64,000 bases of DNA, from contig NZ_JAPDPD010000012.1 of the NCBI RefSeq assembly GCF_026283965.1, positions 62,001-126,000 of the forward strand, in the 5' to 3' direction. Within the stretch, counting starts at the first letter, position 1, and each line of letters starts with the position of its first letter. The DNA comes from Dyella subtropica (GTDB taxonomy: Bacteria > Pseudomonadota > Gammaproteobacteria > Xanthomonadales > Rhodanobacteraceae). A model generated the notes under the pieces. The model searched no databases. It saw nothing but the letters and a program-made list of their open reading frames with translations, and was not told the DNA's origin. This document shows, in pieces, positions 17,100-25,144 of the stretch. Both the position numbers and the translations under genes were made by a program.

Positions 17100-18160
17100 G
17101 CAAGGCTCGCCGCTGTGCCGTCGCGTTCCGGCCAGCCCTGCATGTGGCGCAGGGCCAGATCGGCGAGGCTGGTGATCTGGTCGCGGCTGTCGTTCAGAGC
17201 GGGGATGTAGCGCAGCTCCTGGCCGCCGGCTTCGACGAAGAAGTCGCGATTTTGCATGGCGATCTCCTCCAGTGTTTCCAGGCAGTCCACGGCGAAGCCG
17301 GGGCAGGCCACGTCGAGACGCTTCACACCCTGCGCCGCCAGTTCGCGCACGGTAGCGTCGGTATACGGGTGCAGCCAGCGTTCGCGGCCCACGCGCGACT
17401 GGAAGCTCAGCAGCAGCTGCGTTTCATCCAAGCCCAGCCGTTCGCGCAGCAGCTGCACGGTGGTTCGGCATTGCTGGAAATAGGGATCCCCGGCCGCCAC
17501 GTAGCGTTCCGGAATGCCGTGGAACGACAGCAGCAATTTGTCACCACGGCCGTTCGCCGCCCACCAGCGTTCGATGCTTTGCGCCAACGCTTCGATGTGG
17601 CCCGGGTCGTCGTGGTAGTCGTTGACCACGCGCAGTTCCGGCGGCCAGCGCAGGGTCTTGAAGCTGTCCGCCACGGCGTCGATCACCGAGCCGGTGGAGG
17701 TGGCGGAATATTGCGGATACAGCGGCAGTACTAATAAGCGGCGGACGCCGTCGCGCTGCAATTGCTCGATCTGATGCGCTACGGATGGCTGGCCGTAGCG
17801 CATCGCCAGGGCTACACGGACCGGGCTGGGCGCGCGTTGATCCAATTCCGCCTGCAGGCCCGCGGCCAGCGCTTCGCTGCCGACGCGCAGCGGAGAACCT
17901 TGCGGCGTCCAGATGCGTCCATACGCATGCGCCGAGCGTGGCGGCCGGATACGAAGGATCACGCCATGCAGGATCAGCAGCCACAACCAGCGCGGATACT
18001 CGATGACCCGAGGATCGCTAAGGAACTCCGCAAGATAAGGACGCAGCGCTTTCGCCGTTGGAGCTTCGGGTGTGCCCAGGTTGACCAGGAGTACGCCAGT
18101 CTTAACCGGACGGTCATCGGAAACGCCGGCCAGGCCGGTATAGTGGCTGCTGCGTGGCAT
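17096..18160 (-). CDS. hemH: Ferrochelatase
   Basis: Inserts Fe2+ into protoporphyrin IX, the last step of protohaem synthesis; cytoplasmic or membrane-peripheral. The 354-residue protein shows GVLLVNLGTPEAP at the N-terminus, the catalytic His214 in LLSFHGIPERY, and Glu295 in the ferrochelatase signature DVACPGFAVDCLETLEEI. The ATG at 18160 is preferred over an upstream in-frame start because it is closest to the conserved N-terminus. It is coupled by ATGA to the hydrolase gene. The SYLF gene is divergent, 123 bp away. Confidence 0.97.
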   Translation of the reverse strand: MPRSSHYTGLAGVSDDRPVKTGVLLVNLGTPEAPTAKALRPYLAEFLSDPRVIEYPRWLWLLILHGVILRIRPPRSAHAYGRIWTPQGSPLRVGSEALAAGLQAELDQRAPSPVRVALAMRYGQPSVAHQIEQLQRDGVRRLLVLPLYPQYSATSTGSVIDAVADSFKTLRWPPELRVVNDYHDDPGHIEALAQSIERWWAANGRGDKLLLSFHGIPERYVAAGDPYFQQCRTTVQLLRERLGLDETQLLLSFQSRVGRERWLHPYTDATVRELAAQGVKRLDVACPGFAVDCLETLEEIAMQNRDFFVEAGGQELRYIPALNDSRDQITSLADLALRHMQGWPERDGTAASLA

Positions 18161-18283
18161 GGTGACCGTCGTGGCGAGAGTTAACGTCAGAGAAGCGCGA
18201 TGAAGTCTGCCACAAGCCGTCCGGGGCACTGCATGACCCGCTGTCGCAGGCCGCCCTATCGAACTCGGTTACAGGAGTCATCC

Positions 18284-18973
18284 ATGATCAAAGCATCGCT
18301 GCACCGACTGTTGCTCGCCGCCCTGGTTCTGTTGCTGCCGGCCATGTCCGTTCACGCCGAAGATCCGCCGCTGGTGCGCGCGCAGAACTCCGTGCGCGTG
18401 CTGAAGGAAATCATGGAGGCGCCGGACAAATCGATTCCGTCGGATCTGCTGAAAGAGGCCCACGCGATCGCAGTGATTCCGGACATGATCAAGGCCGGTT
18501 TCATTTTCGGCGGCCGTCGCGGTGAAGGTCTGATCTCGGTCAAGAGCCCGGACGGCACCTGGTCCAACCCCAGCTTCGTGACCCTGACTGGCGGCAGCGT
18601 CGGCTTCCAGGCCGGCGTGTCGTCCACCGACGTGATCCTGGTGTTCCGCACCCAGCGCGGTGTGGATTCCATCGTCAACGGCAAATTTACCCTGGGCGCG
18701 GACGCCGCCGCCGCGGCCGGCCCGGTCGGGCGCACCGCCACCGCCTCCACCGACAGCCAGTTCAAGGCCGAGATCTACTCGTATTCGCGCTCGCGCGGCC
18801 TGTTTGCCGGCGTGTCGCTGGACGGCTCGGCCATGCGCATCGACTATGACGCCAACGCCGAGATCTATGGCGCCGGCATCACGCCCCGCCGCATCTTCGA
18901 GGGTGGTGTGAGCAAGGTTCCGGGACCGGTCGTCGATTTCCGCGACCGCCTGGAGGAGTACACTCAGCGCTGA
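18284..18973 (+). CDS. SYLF/YSC84-domain secreted lipid-binding protein
   Basis: Exported protein of 229 residues with a signal peptide ending at VHA-EDPP. The rest is one SYLF (Ysc84) domain: IPSDLLKEAHAIAVIPDMIKAGFIFGGRRGEGL, WSNPSFVTLTGGSVGFQAGV, DVILVF, and the Ala-rich LGADAAAAAGPVGR. SYLF domains bind phosphoinositides in eukaryotes; the bacterial periplasmic role is unknown, with an envelope function likely. Start at ATG 18284 after CAGGAG. It precedes tatA by 67 bp on the same strand and has a Sec-like signal without twin arginines. Confidence 0.92.
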   Translation: MIKASLHRLLLAALVLLLPAMSVHAEDPPLVRAQNSVRVLKEIMEAPDKSIPSDLLKEAHAIAVIPDMIKAGFIFGGRRGEGLISVKSPDGTWSNPSFVTLTGGSVGFQAGVSSTDVILVFRTQRGVDSIVNGKFTLGADAAAAAGPVGRTATASTDSQFKAEIYSYSRSRGLFAGVSLDGSAMRIDYDANAEIYGAGITPRRIFEGGVSKVPGPVVDFRDRLEEYTQR

Positions 18974-19040
18974 GTCGGAAAGGCCGGCGCACGGCGCGTG
19001 CGAACGTTTTCCGGTCCACTTCCGCTTTTGAGGCAACCCT

Positions 19041-19265
19041 ATGAGCATTACCCATCTCATTCTTCTATTGGTTGTTGTGGTGCTGATCTTCGGCACCAAG
19101 AAGCTGCGCAACATCGGTGGCGACCTCGGTGGCGCCGTGCGCGATTTCAAGAAAGGCCTGGACGGCGGCGACAGCAAGCCCAAGGATGAGGAGCGCCTGC
19201 AGGCGGACCCACCGGCCTCCGGCAGCAACAGCACGCAGAACCAGCACAACACCGAAACCAAATAA
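19041..19265 (+). CDS. tatA: Twin-arginine translocase subunit TatA
   Basis: Small component of the Tat pathway that oligomerises to move folded proteins across the inner membrane. The 74-residue protein has the single N-terminal helix ([15 protein letters not shown]), the FG hinge with TKKL, and the amphipathic helix [17 protein letters not shown], then an acidic, polar tail. First gene of tatABC; ribosome site GAGG. Confidence 0.96.
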   Translation: MSITHLILLLVVVVLIFGTKKLRNIGGDLGGAVRDFKKGLDGGDSKPKDEERLQADPPASGSNSTQNQHNTETK

Positions 19266-19284
19266 GCAGCGCGGATAGCAGGCG

Positions 19285-19647
19285 ATGATCGAGATCAGCT
19301 TCGGCAAGCTGGTGCTGCTCGCGCTTATTGCGTTGATCGTGCTCGGCCCGGAAAAGCTGCCGGGCGCGGCGCGCACCGCCGGTGCGCTGCTGCGCCGGGT
19401 ACGCACCGGCTGGGACAGCGTGCGGGCCGAGGTGGAGCGCGAGCTGCAGGTCGAAGAGATCAAGCGCCAGGCCCGCGAGGCCGCCGCGCACGCCGAGGCG
19501 GCGCAGTCCGAACTGGACGCCACCTTGCGCAAGGTTCGCGAGACCGGCGGCGACGTGATGCAGCCCAAGCCGCTCCAGGCACCGGACGAGACCACAGCGG
19601 CAAACTCCGCCACGCCACCCAGGGAAACACCGCATGGCGGCGCCTGA
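19285..19647 (+). CDS. tatB: Sec-independent translocase subunit TatB
   Basis: Substrate-recognition partner of TatC. The 120-residue protein begins MIEISFGKLVLLALIALIVLGPEKLP, carrying the Glu and the GPEKLP hinge that separate TatB from TatA, followed by a long charged amphipathic helix (residues 30-95) and a Pro-rich tail. It lies 19 bp after tatA and overlaps tatC by 14 bp. Confidence 0.96.
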   Translation: MIEISFGKLVLLALIALIVLGPEKLPGAARTAGALLRRVRTGWDSVRAEVERELQVEEIKRQAREAAAHAEAAQSELDATLRKVRETGGDVMQPKPLQAPDETTAANSATPPRETPHGGA

Positions 19648-20401
19648 GCACGACCCCTCCGAAAGCGACAGCCTGCAGGAAGGCCTGTTCTCGCATCTGA
19701 TCGAACTGCGCTCGCGCCTGGTCAAGGCGGTAGTGGCTGTGGTCGTGGTGCTGCTGGCCCTGGTGCCGTTCGCCAACCGCTTGTATTCCGAGCTGGCCGC
19801 ACCGCTGGTGGCGCGCCTGCCGCAGGGCGCGCACCTGATCGCCACCGAGGTGGCCAGCCCGTTCGTAACGCCGTTGAAGCTGGCGTTCTACACGGCGCTG
19901 TTCATCAGCATGCCGGTGATCCTCTATCAGCTGTGGGCCTTCGTCAGCCCCGGCCTGTACAAGCACGAAAAACGTCTGGCGCGACCGCTGCTCGCGGCGG
20001 CCTTGCTGCTGTTCTATACAGGCTGCGCGTTCGCCTATTTCCTGGTGCTGCCGGCGGCCTTCCGTTTCCTCACCGCGGTGACCCCGCAGGGTGTGGAGAT
20101 GATGACCGACATCACGCATTACCTGGATTTCGTGATGCTGATGTTCTTCGCTTTCGGCCTGTGTTTCGAGGTTCCGGTGGCGGTGGTCATCCTCGCGGCG
20201 ATCGGTGTGGTCAGCCTCGAACAGCTGCGCGACGGCAGGCGCTACGCCATCGTTGGCGCTTTCGCCATTGCCGCTTTCATCACACCGCCGGATATCACGT
20301 CGATGGTGATGCTGGCGATCCCGATGTGTTTTCTCTACGAATTGGGCATGTTGGCGGTGCGCTGGCTGGTCAAGCCGCAACCCGACGCAGCGACCGACTG
20401 A
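19634..20401 (+). CDS. tatC: Sec-independent translocase subunit TatC
   Basis: Six-helix core of the Tat receptor, 255 residues. Conserved features: the N-terminal LFSHLIELRSRLVK (signal-peptide binding), the periplasmic FVTPLKLAF, the FVSPGLYKHEKR loop, the FGLCFEVPV segment and the ITPPD motif before helix five. It overlaps the end of tatB, so translation is probably coupled. The cupin_5 gene follows 5 bp later. Confidence 0.97.
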   Translation: MAAPEHDPSESDSLQEGLFSHLIELRSRLVKAVVAVVVVLLALVPFANRLYSELAAPLVARLPQGAHLIATEVASPFVTPLKLAFYTALFISMPVILYQLWAFVSPGLYKHEKRLARPLLAAALLLFYTGCAFAYFLVLPAAFRFLTAVTPQGVEMMTDITHYLDFVMLMFFAFGLCFEVPVAVVILAAIGVVSLEQLRDGRRYAIVGAFAIAAFITPPDITSMVMLAIPMCFLYELGMLAVRWLVKPQPDAATD

Positions 20402-20406
20402 GACCT

Positions 20407-20871
20407 ATGCCCATCCACCCACGCGCGGCGACTCTGATTTCCACGCTTCAGTTGCAGCCGCATGTGGAAGGCGGCCATTACCGGCGCTTCCATACGGCTG
20501 TTTCGCCTGATGGCGTCCGGCCATCGTTTAGTGCGATCCACTTTTTGCTTGCGGCTGACGAGATCAGTGACTGGCATGTCGTCGATGCGGATGAGGCTTG
20601 GCATTATGTCGAGGGTGATCCGTTGGAGTTGCTGATTTACCACCCGAACGAAGAGCGGCTTGAACGTTGTCGTTTGGGGCCTCTCGCTGATGGTGCTTCG
20701 GTGGTGCATGTGGTGCCTGCGCACGCGTGGCAGGCGGCGCGGCCGTTGGGGGATTACACGTTGGTGACTTGTTTGGTGGCGCCGGCGTTCGAGTTCGCAG
20801 GGTTTCGGTTGTTGGGGGATGGGGATTCGTTTGCGGGGCGGTTGCGGTCGTTGTTAGTTGCGACGGATTAA
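20407..20871 (+). CDS. Cupin_5 (DUF985) family protein
   Basis: Small cytoplasmic beta-barrel protein of 154 residues. LQPHVEGGHYRRFHT, AIHFLLAADEISDWHVVDADEAWHYVEGDPLEL and VPAHAWQAARPLGDYTLVTCLVAPAFEFAGF match the DUF985/cupin_5 family, whose members bind metal or sugar-like ligands; function is not settled. Start ATG 20407, 5 bp after tatC, suggests co-transcription. It ends at a convergent gap holding repeat copy 2. Confidence 0.9.
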   Translation: MPIHPRAATLISTLQLQPHVEGGHYRRFHTAVSPDGVRPSFSAIHFLLAADEISDWHVVDADEAWHYVEGDPLELLIYHPNEERLERCRLGPLADGASVVHVVPAHAWQAARPLGDYTLVTCLVAPAFEFAGFRLLGDGDSFAGRLRSLLVATD

Positions 20872-21352
20872 TGCCGTTCCTACTTCGTCATTCCGGCGAA
20901 GGCCGGAATCTAGTGGCGTTATCGCTCGATTGTCGCGTTATCGCGACCGGGCTCGCCTGCCGCGGGCTTCCGTCTCGCTGCCGCGAGCCGGGTCACTTTT
21001 CTCTGCTTGGCCAGAGAAAAGTAACCAAAAGAGAGGCCACCCCGGTTACGCGCTCTCCGGCTTCGCCCGCGAGTTCGTGAGGTCTGGCCGGGCTTTTCGA
21101 CACGACGTCCCTGTCGTGTCGAAAAGGCATCGACGTCCTGTCGATGCCCCCCCTTGGGGCCTGATCGTCCAGCCCTCACCGCTGCGCAGGGGACCCCAAG
21201 ATCAAGAGCATGTCGGCTCGCTTGCGCATCGCTTTTGCTCCCTCTCCCCCGTTCACCGATTTGTGTACGGGGGAGAGGGTTGGGGTGAGGGGTGGGTGCT
21301 CGCGATGACCCTTCATGTTCGTCACGCCCGGAAGCAGGGTTCGAAAGCGGGT
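20872..21352. repeat. Complex intergenic repeat, copy 2 (convergent gap)
   Basis: Same modules and orientation as copy 1: REP palindrome ATTCCGG/CCGGAAT (20890-20896, 20903-20909), the CTTTTCTCTG-type stem near 20996-21021, the CGACACGAC stem, and a copy-specific stem GCATCGAC/GTCGATGC (21127-21134, 21140-21147). The strong CCCTCTCCCCC/GGGGGAGAGGG stem lies at the far end here (about 21241-21279, 13-bp stem) instead of the near end. It sits between the convergent cupin and TonB-receptor genes. No gene is supported. Confidence 0.85.
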
Positions 21353-23452
21353 TTAGAGTTCTAGTTGCGCGCCAAACATCACGCTGCGTCCCGGCGCCGG
21401 TTCGTAGAACCGGCCGTTGCTTTCGTTGACGATCACCGAGCCTATGGCACGCCGGTCAAACACATTGTCGATGCGCGCACTCAGGTGCAAGCGCGTCGCA
21501 CCTAGCGCCAGGCCATAGCCCAGGTCTATGCCGGTCAACAGATAGCCTGGTGCATGTGAGCTGTCGCGGTCGTCTACCGATACGGCGCTGACACCTTGCA
21601 GTTCGATGCCCATCCGCCAACCGAGTGTGGCGCCGCGTTCAATCCGCAATGAGCCGTAGTTTTCCGGAACGCCTGGTATGCGTGTGCCGGCCGGTATGGT
21701 GATGGCTGGTGTGCCGCTGCTGAAGGCGCTGAGGAAGCGTGCTTGCACGTGGGTCAAGCCGAGCGCTAGTCGCCATCCATCGCCGAGTTCGCCGCGCAAC
21801 GAAGCTTCTGCGCCTTGGCGCCGGCTGCGTCCGATGGTGCGGTAGCGCGCGCGTCCGCCGGTGTTGTTGGCTACCGCCAGTTCGTTGCGGGTGTCGGCGC
21901 GGAACCAGGCGGTGTCGAGTTCCCAGTCTGTCGCTGGCTGCCATTTCGCGCCGAATTCGCCTTGCCGGCTACGTGATGGGCGCAGGTTGAAGGCGAGTCC
22001 GGCGCCACCATCGGCGCGGTAACTCAGTTCGTTGAAGGTGGGTGTTTCGAAGCCCTCGCCATAACTGGCGTAGAAGCGCAGCTTGTCGTTGGGACGGTAC
22101 TGCAAACCCGCTACGGGTGTGGTCGCGCCGTAGCGGATACGTCCGCTGTCGTTCGGGTTGCCGGGAGCGATGTAACGGTCGTTCGAGCGGAAGTGCACCT
22201 CGCTATGCCGCAACCCGGCCAGGAGGGACCACTGCGTGGCGAAACGCCAGTACAGCTGGGCGTATGGATCGAGATTCCACACGCGGTCATCCTCATCGCG
22301 GCGCAATCGGCCAGTGATGCCCAACGTGTTGCCGACGAAGTTTTCGTAGCCGCGACGGTGTTGATCCTGATCGTCGTAGCTGAGGCCAAGCACTAGCTCC
22401 AGTGGGCGGCCAACGAGATCGGCTCGTCGAGTCCAGCGCGCGTCGATCCCGCCGTAGTTGCTGTCCAGATCGACCACGCCGCCGGCGCTGAGCGGATCGC
22501 GTTGTGCGGCGACCGGCACGGCCAACACCTGTTGCACGCCGCGCTGGCCGTAGTAGGCCATCAGACGCCACTGCGTATCCGCATCTGGCGCCAGCTCATA
22601 GATCGCGCCGCCCTGGGTCTGGTGCACGCTCTTGCGGGTGTCGAACTGATAGGCGACGGCGGGCGCCTGCTGCGGGTTGGCTTCGGCTTGCGCACGGGTC
22701 AGACCGAGCGGGTCCTGCGCCTGCGGCAGGGCCAGTGTGTTGAATACCAGGGTGAGGTGCCCGCTTTTGCCCAGGTCGAAACCGAGCCGTGCGTTGCCGG
22801 ACTCGCGCTGGGCCCGGCTGTGGTCGCGATAGCCAGCGGTCTGGAAATGTGCCAAGGCCAGGTTGTAGTCGAGCGCGCCGTCGATGCCGCGCGTCGACAG
22901 GCCAAGCCGCATGCTGGCATCGCTACCGGCGAACAGGCCTATCCGTGTCTGTGACGGCACCGTTCCTTCCGCGCTCCACAATTGCACCACGCCGCCGGAA
23001 GCATTGCCGTACAGCGCGGAGAATGGCCCGCGCAGCACTTCTACCCGCTCCGCCGCATCGAGACTGAAATGCGAGAGCTGCCCCTGTCCGTCCGGCATGG
23101 TCGCGGGAATGCCGTCGGCATACAGCCGCACGCCGCGCACGCCGAAGGTGGAGCGCGCGCCGAAGCCGCGCAGCGACAACTGTTCGTCCTGTGCGTAATT
23201 CTGCCGATCGCGTGCCAGCACGCCCGGCACGCCAATCAATGCCTCGGAGAGATTCACGCCCGGTTTGCCACTGTCGCCGGGCGCCACCGTAACCACGCTT
23301 AGCGAGGCAGGGAGGTCGAACGGAGGAACGTCCAGCCGTACGGCATTGACCTGCACCGCTGGCAAGGTGGTATCGGTTGCCCATCCAGGAGCAGCGAGCA
23401 GCATGCATGCGATGCCTGTGCCGGCGATCGTCTTGCTTCTTGCGACCCGCAT
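21353..23452 (-). CDS. TonB-dependent outer membrane receptor (siderophore type)
   Basis: Ligand-gated outer membrane channel of 699 residues. Signal peptide to about residue 25 (GWA-TDTT), then a plug domain (NLSEALIGVPGVLARDRQNYAQDEQLSLRGFG, GVRLYADGIPATMPDGQGQ, VEVLRGPFSALYGNASGGVV) and a 22-strand barrel ending GRSVMFGAQLEL. The plug and the RGFGARSTFGVRG motif resemble the FecA-like ferric-siderophore group, so an iron complex is a plausible substrate; no Fur box was recognised. The ATG at 23452 faces the structured element at 23510-23777. Confidence 0.93.
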   Translation of the reverse strand: MRVARSKTIAGTGIACMLLAAPGWATDTTLPAVQVNAVRLDVPPFDLPASLSVVTVAPGDSGKPGVNLSEALIGVPGVLARDRQNYAQDEQLSLRGFGARSTFGVRGVRLYADGIPATMPDGQGQLSHFSLDAAERVEVLRGPFSALYGNASGGVVQLWSAEGTVPSQTRIGLFAGSDASMRLGLSTRGIDGALDYNLALAHFQTAGYRDHSRAQRESGNARLGFDLGKSGHLTLVFNTLALPQAQDPLGLTRAQAEANPQQAPAVAYQFDTRKSVHQTQGGAIYELAPDADTQWRLMAYYGQRGVQQVLAVPVAAQRDPLSAGGVVDLDSNYGGIDARWTRRADLVGRPLELVLGLSYDDQDQHRRGYENFVGNTLGITGRLRRDEDDRVWNLDPYAQLYWRFATQWSLLAGLRHSEVHFRSNDRYIAPGNPNDSGRIRYGATTPVAGLQYRPNDKLRFYASYGEGFETPTFNELSYRADGGAGLAFNLRPSRSRQGEFGAKWQPATDWELDTAWFRADTRNELAVANNTGGRARYRTIGRSRRQGAEASLRGELGDGWRLALGLTHVQARFLSAFSSGTPAITIPAGTRIPGVPENYGSLRIERGATLGWRMGIELQGVSAVSVDDRDSSHAPGYLLTGIDLGYGLALGATRLHLSARIDNVFDRRAIGSVIVNESNGRFYEPAPGRSVMFGAQLEL

Positions 23453-23509
23453 GACGCTCCGTCCCTCCTGTCATCGATCCGACGATGGTAGCGCGGCGGC
23501 GTTTGTCCA

Positions 23510-23777
23510 AGAGCCTGTTCAAGGTCTCCGCGTGGCCCGCGCCGGGATCTGTTTGCACGCAAGACCAGGAAGAACGAGGGCGTGTATGTCGATACACAAC
23601 CGAGTGATGACGCAGGATTGCGTGCAAACAGACCCGGCCCGGAGGGTTGATGAGCTATGGGCGCCATGCGGCGGCGCGCGGCTTGGCCTGACAGCCAGTC
23701 AGGCGCTGCGCCACGCTCCACCACTTGGCGCCCATAGCTCGTCAACGCGGGCCACGCGGAGACCTTGAACAGGCTCT
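23510..23777. repeat. MITE-like element with 32-bp perfect inverted ends and two inner hairpins
   Basis: The outer arms 23510-23541 and 23746-23777 (ends AGAGCCTGTTCAAGG) are exact inverted copies of 32 bp. Inside are two long hairpins: 23541-23562 with 23618-23638 (CTGTTTGCACGCAA arm, one bulged A), and 23646-23666 with 23726-23746 (GAGCTATGGGCGCCA arm, one T/G pair). Each carries a further small stem (GTGTA/TACAC near 23583; GCCTGAC/GTCAGGC near 23686). It should fold as a three-way junction. It contains no transposase or credible gene and lies in the divergent gap between a TonB receptor and the EnvC-like gene. Confidence 0.85.
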
Positions 23778-23818
23778 AACGTCTCGCCGGGATCGCTCTG
23801 CTCAGGGATAATCGGCCG

Positions 23819-25021
23819 ATGCCAAAACACCATTGCTCCGCCCGTCGTTGCGCTCGCGGCCTCATCGGTGCCGCGATCCTTCTCGCCGGCTTCGCCACCA
23901 TGCCCGCGATGGCACAGGATGCCAAGACCAAGGCGGAACAGGCCGAGGCGCAAAAGAAGCTCGCCGATGTGCGCAGCAAGATGGAGGCGTTGGCCAAGGA
24001 GCAGGCGGAGACCGCCGCCAAGCGCGACAGCGCCAACGCCGAGTTGGCCAAGCAGGCCAATGCCGTGGCTGGTGCCGCGAAGGCGGTGCGCCAGACGGAC
24101 AGCGAACTGGCCGCCAAGCAGCGCGAGCTGGAAAAATTGCAGCAGCAGCGCACTGAATTGCAGAAAAGCCTGGACGGCCAGCGCGCCGCCATCGCCGATC
24201 TGTTGCGCGCCACTTACACCTTGGGGCGTGGTTCCGATCTACGCCTGCTGTTGGGTGACGAAGATGTCGCCCGGGTGGCTCGCGCTTTGGCCTATTCCAA
24301 GTACTTCCAGGAAGACCGCGTGCAGCGCGTGGAAAAGCTGATGGGCGACCTGGCTCATCTGCAGGACCTGGAGGCCAGCATCACCACCGAGCAACAAGCC
24401 CTGCAGGCCGCGCGCAGCCAGCGCGAACAGCAGGCGAAGACGCTGGAGCAGCAGCGTGCCGCGCAGGCCAAGCTGGCCGCCCAGACCGACGCGCAATACA
24501 AGGACCAGGGCGAACGGCTCGCGGCGCTGAAGCAGAACGCGCAATCACTCAACAACCTGGTCGACAAGCTGCAGAAAGCCATCGACGAAGCAGCCCGTGC
24601 CGCCGCCCTCGCCGCCAAGGCGAATCCGGCCGCGCCCAGCGTGTCGCCGGGCAAGGGCAGCGCAAATATCCGCGGCAACCTGCCGTGGCCGGCCAACGGT
24701 GTGGTCAATACCTACGGCAACGGCGTGCTGATCAAGGCTGGCGGTGGCAGCGAAGTGCGCGCCGTGGCGCGTGGCCGGGTGGTTTACGCGGCCTTCCTGC
24801 GCGGCTACGGCATGTTGCTGATCCTCAGCCACGGCAGCGGCTGGATGAGCATGTACGGCAACAACGAAAGCCTGCTGCACGGCGTGGGCGACGAGGTTGA
24901 GGCCGGCCAGGCCGTCGGCACGGCGGCGGCGCCCACCGGCGTCAATACGGGCGTCTACTTCGAGCTGCGCCAGAACAACAAACCGGTCGATCCACGCAGC
25001 TGGCTGAGCCGCCAGCGTTGA
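23819..25021 (+). CDS. EnvC-like murein hydrolase activator (degenerate LytM)
   Basis: Periplasmic protein of 400 residues: signal peptide (to about residue 32), a long coiled coil (residues 33-260, rich in Glu, Gln, Ala, Lys) and a C-terminal LytM/M23 domain. The zinc ligands of active M23 enzymes are missing: the HxH position reads MSMYGNN. Family members such as E. coli EnvC likewise lack zinc and act by activating amidases at the division site. The closing PTGVNTGVYFELRQNNKPVDPRSWL matches EnvC. The C-terminal processing protease gene follows 123 bp downstream, a pairing seen in many proteobacteria. Confidence 0.92.
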   Translation: MPKHHCSARRCARGLIGAAILLAGFATMPAMAQDAKTKAEQAEAQKKLADVRSKMEALAKEQAETAAKRDSANAELAKQANAVAGAAKAVRQTDSELAAKQRELEKLQQQRTELQKSLDGQRAAIADLLRATYTLGRGSDLRLLLGDEDVARVARALAYSKYFQEDRVQRVEKLMGDLAHLQDLEASITTEQQALQAARSQREQQAKTLEQQRAAQAKLAAQTDAQYKDQGERLAALKQNAQSLNNLVDKLQKAIDEAARAAALAAKANPAAPSVSPGKGSANIRGNLPWPANGVVNTYGNGVLIKAGGGSEVRAVARGRVVYAAFLRGYGMLLILSHGSGWMSMYGNNESLLHGVGDEVEAGQAVGTAAAPTGVNTGVYFELRQNNKPVDPRSWLSRQR

Positions 25022-25144
25022 CGTAGAACTTACGGCGACGCAGGCTAGCTAATACAAGTACTGAATTCCGGCGCGTTCCGGCGGTCCAAGCAGCCTGGCG
25101 CTGCACCGCATCGCGGCGCGCCCCTCGCTTTTCCGGAGTACGTC

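Noticed and set aside
24700-25021. Active M23 zinc endopeptidase
   Set aside because: The zinc-binding His/Asp positions are replaced, as in EnvC activators.
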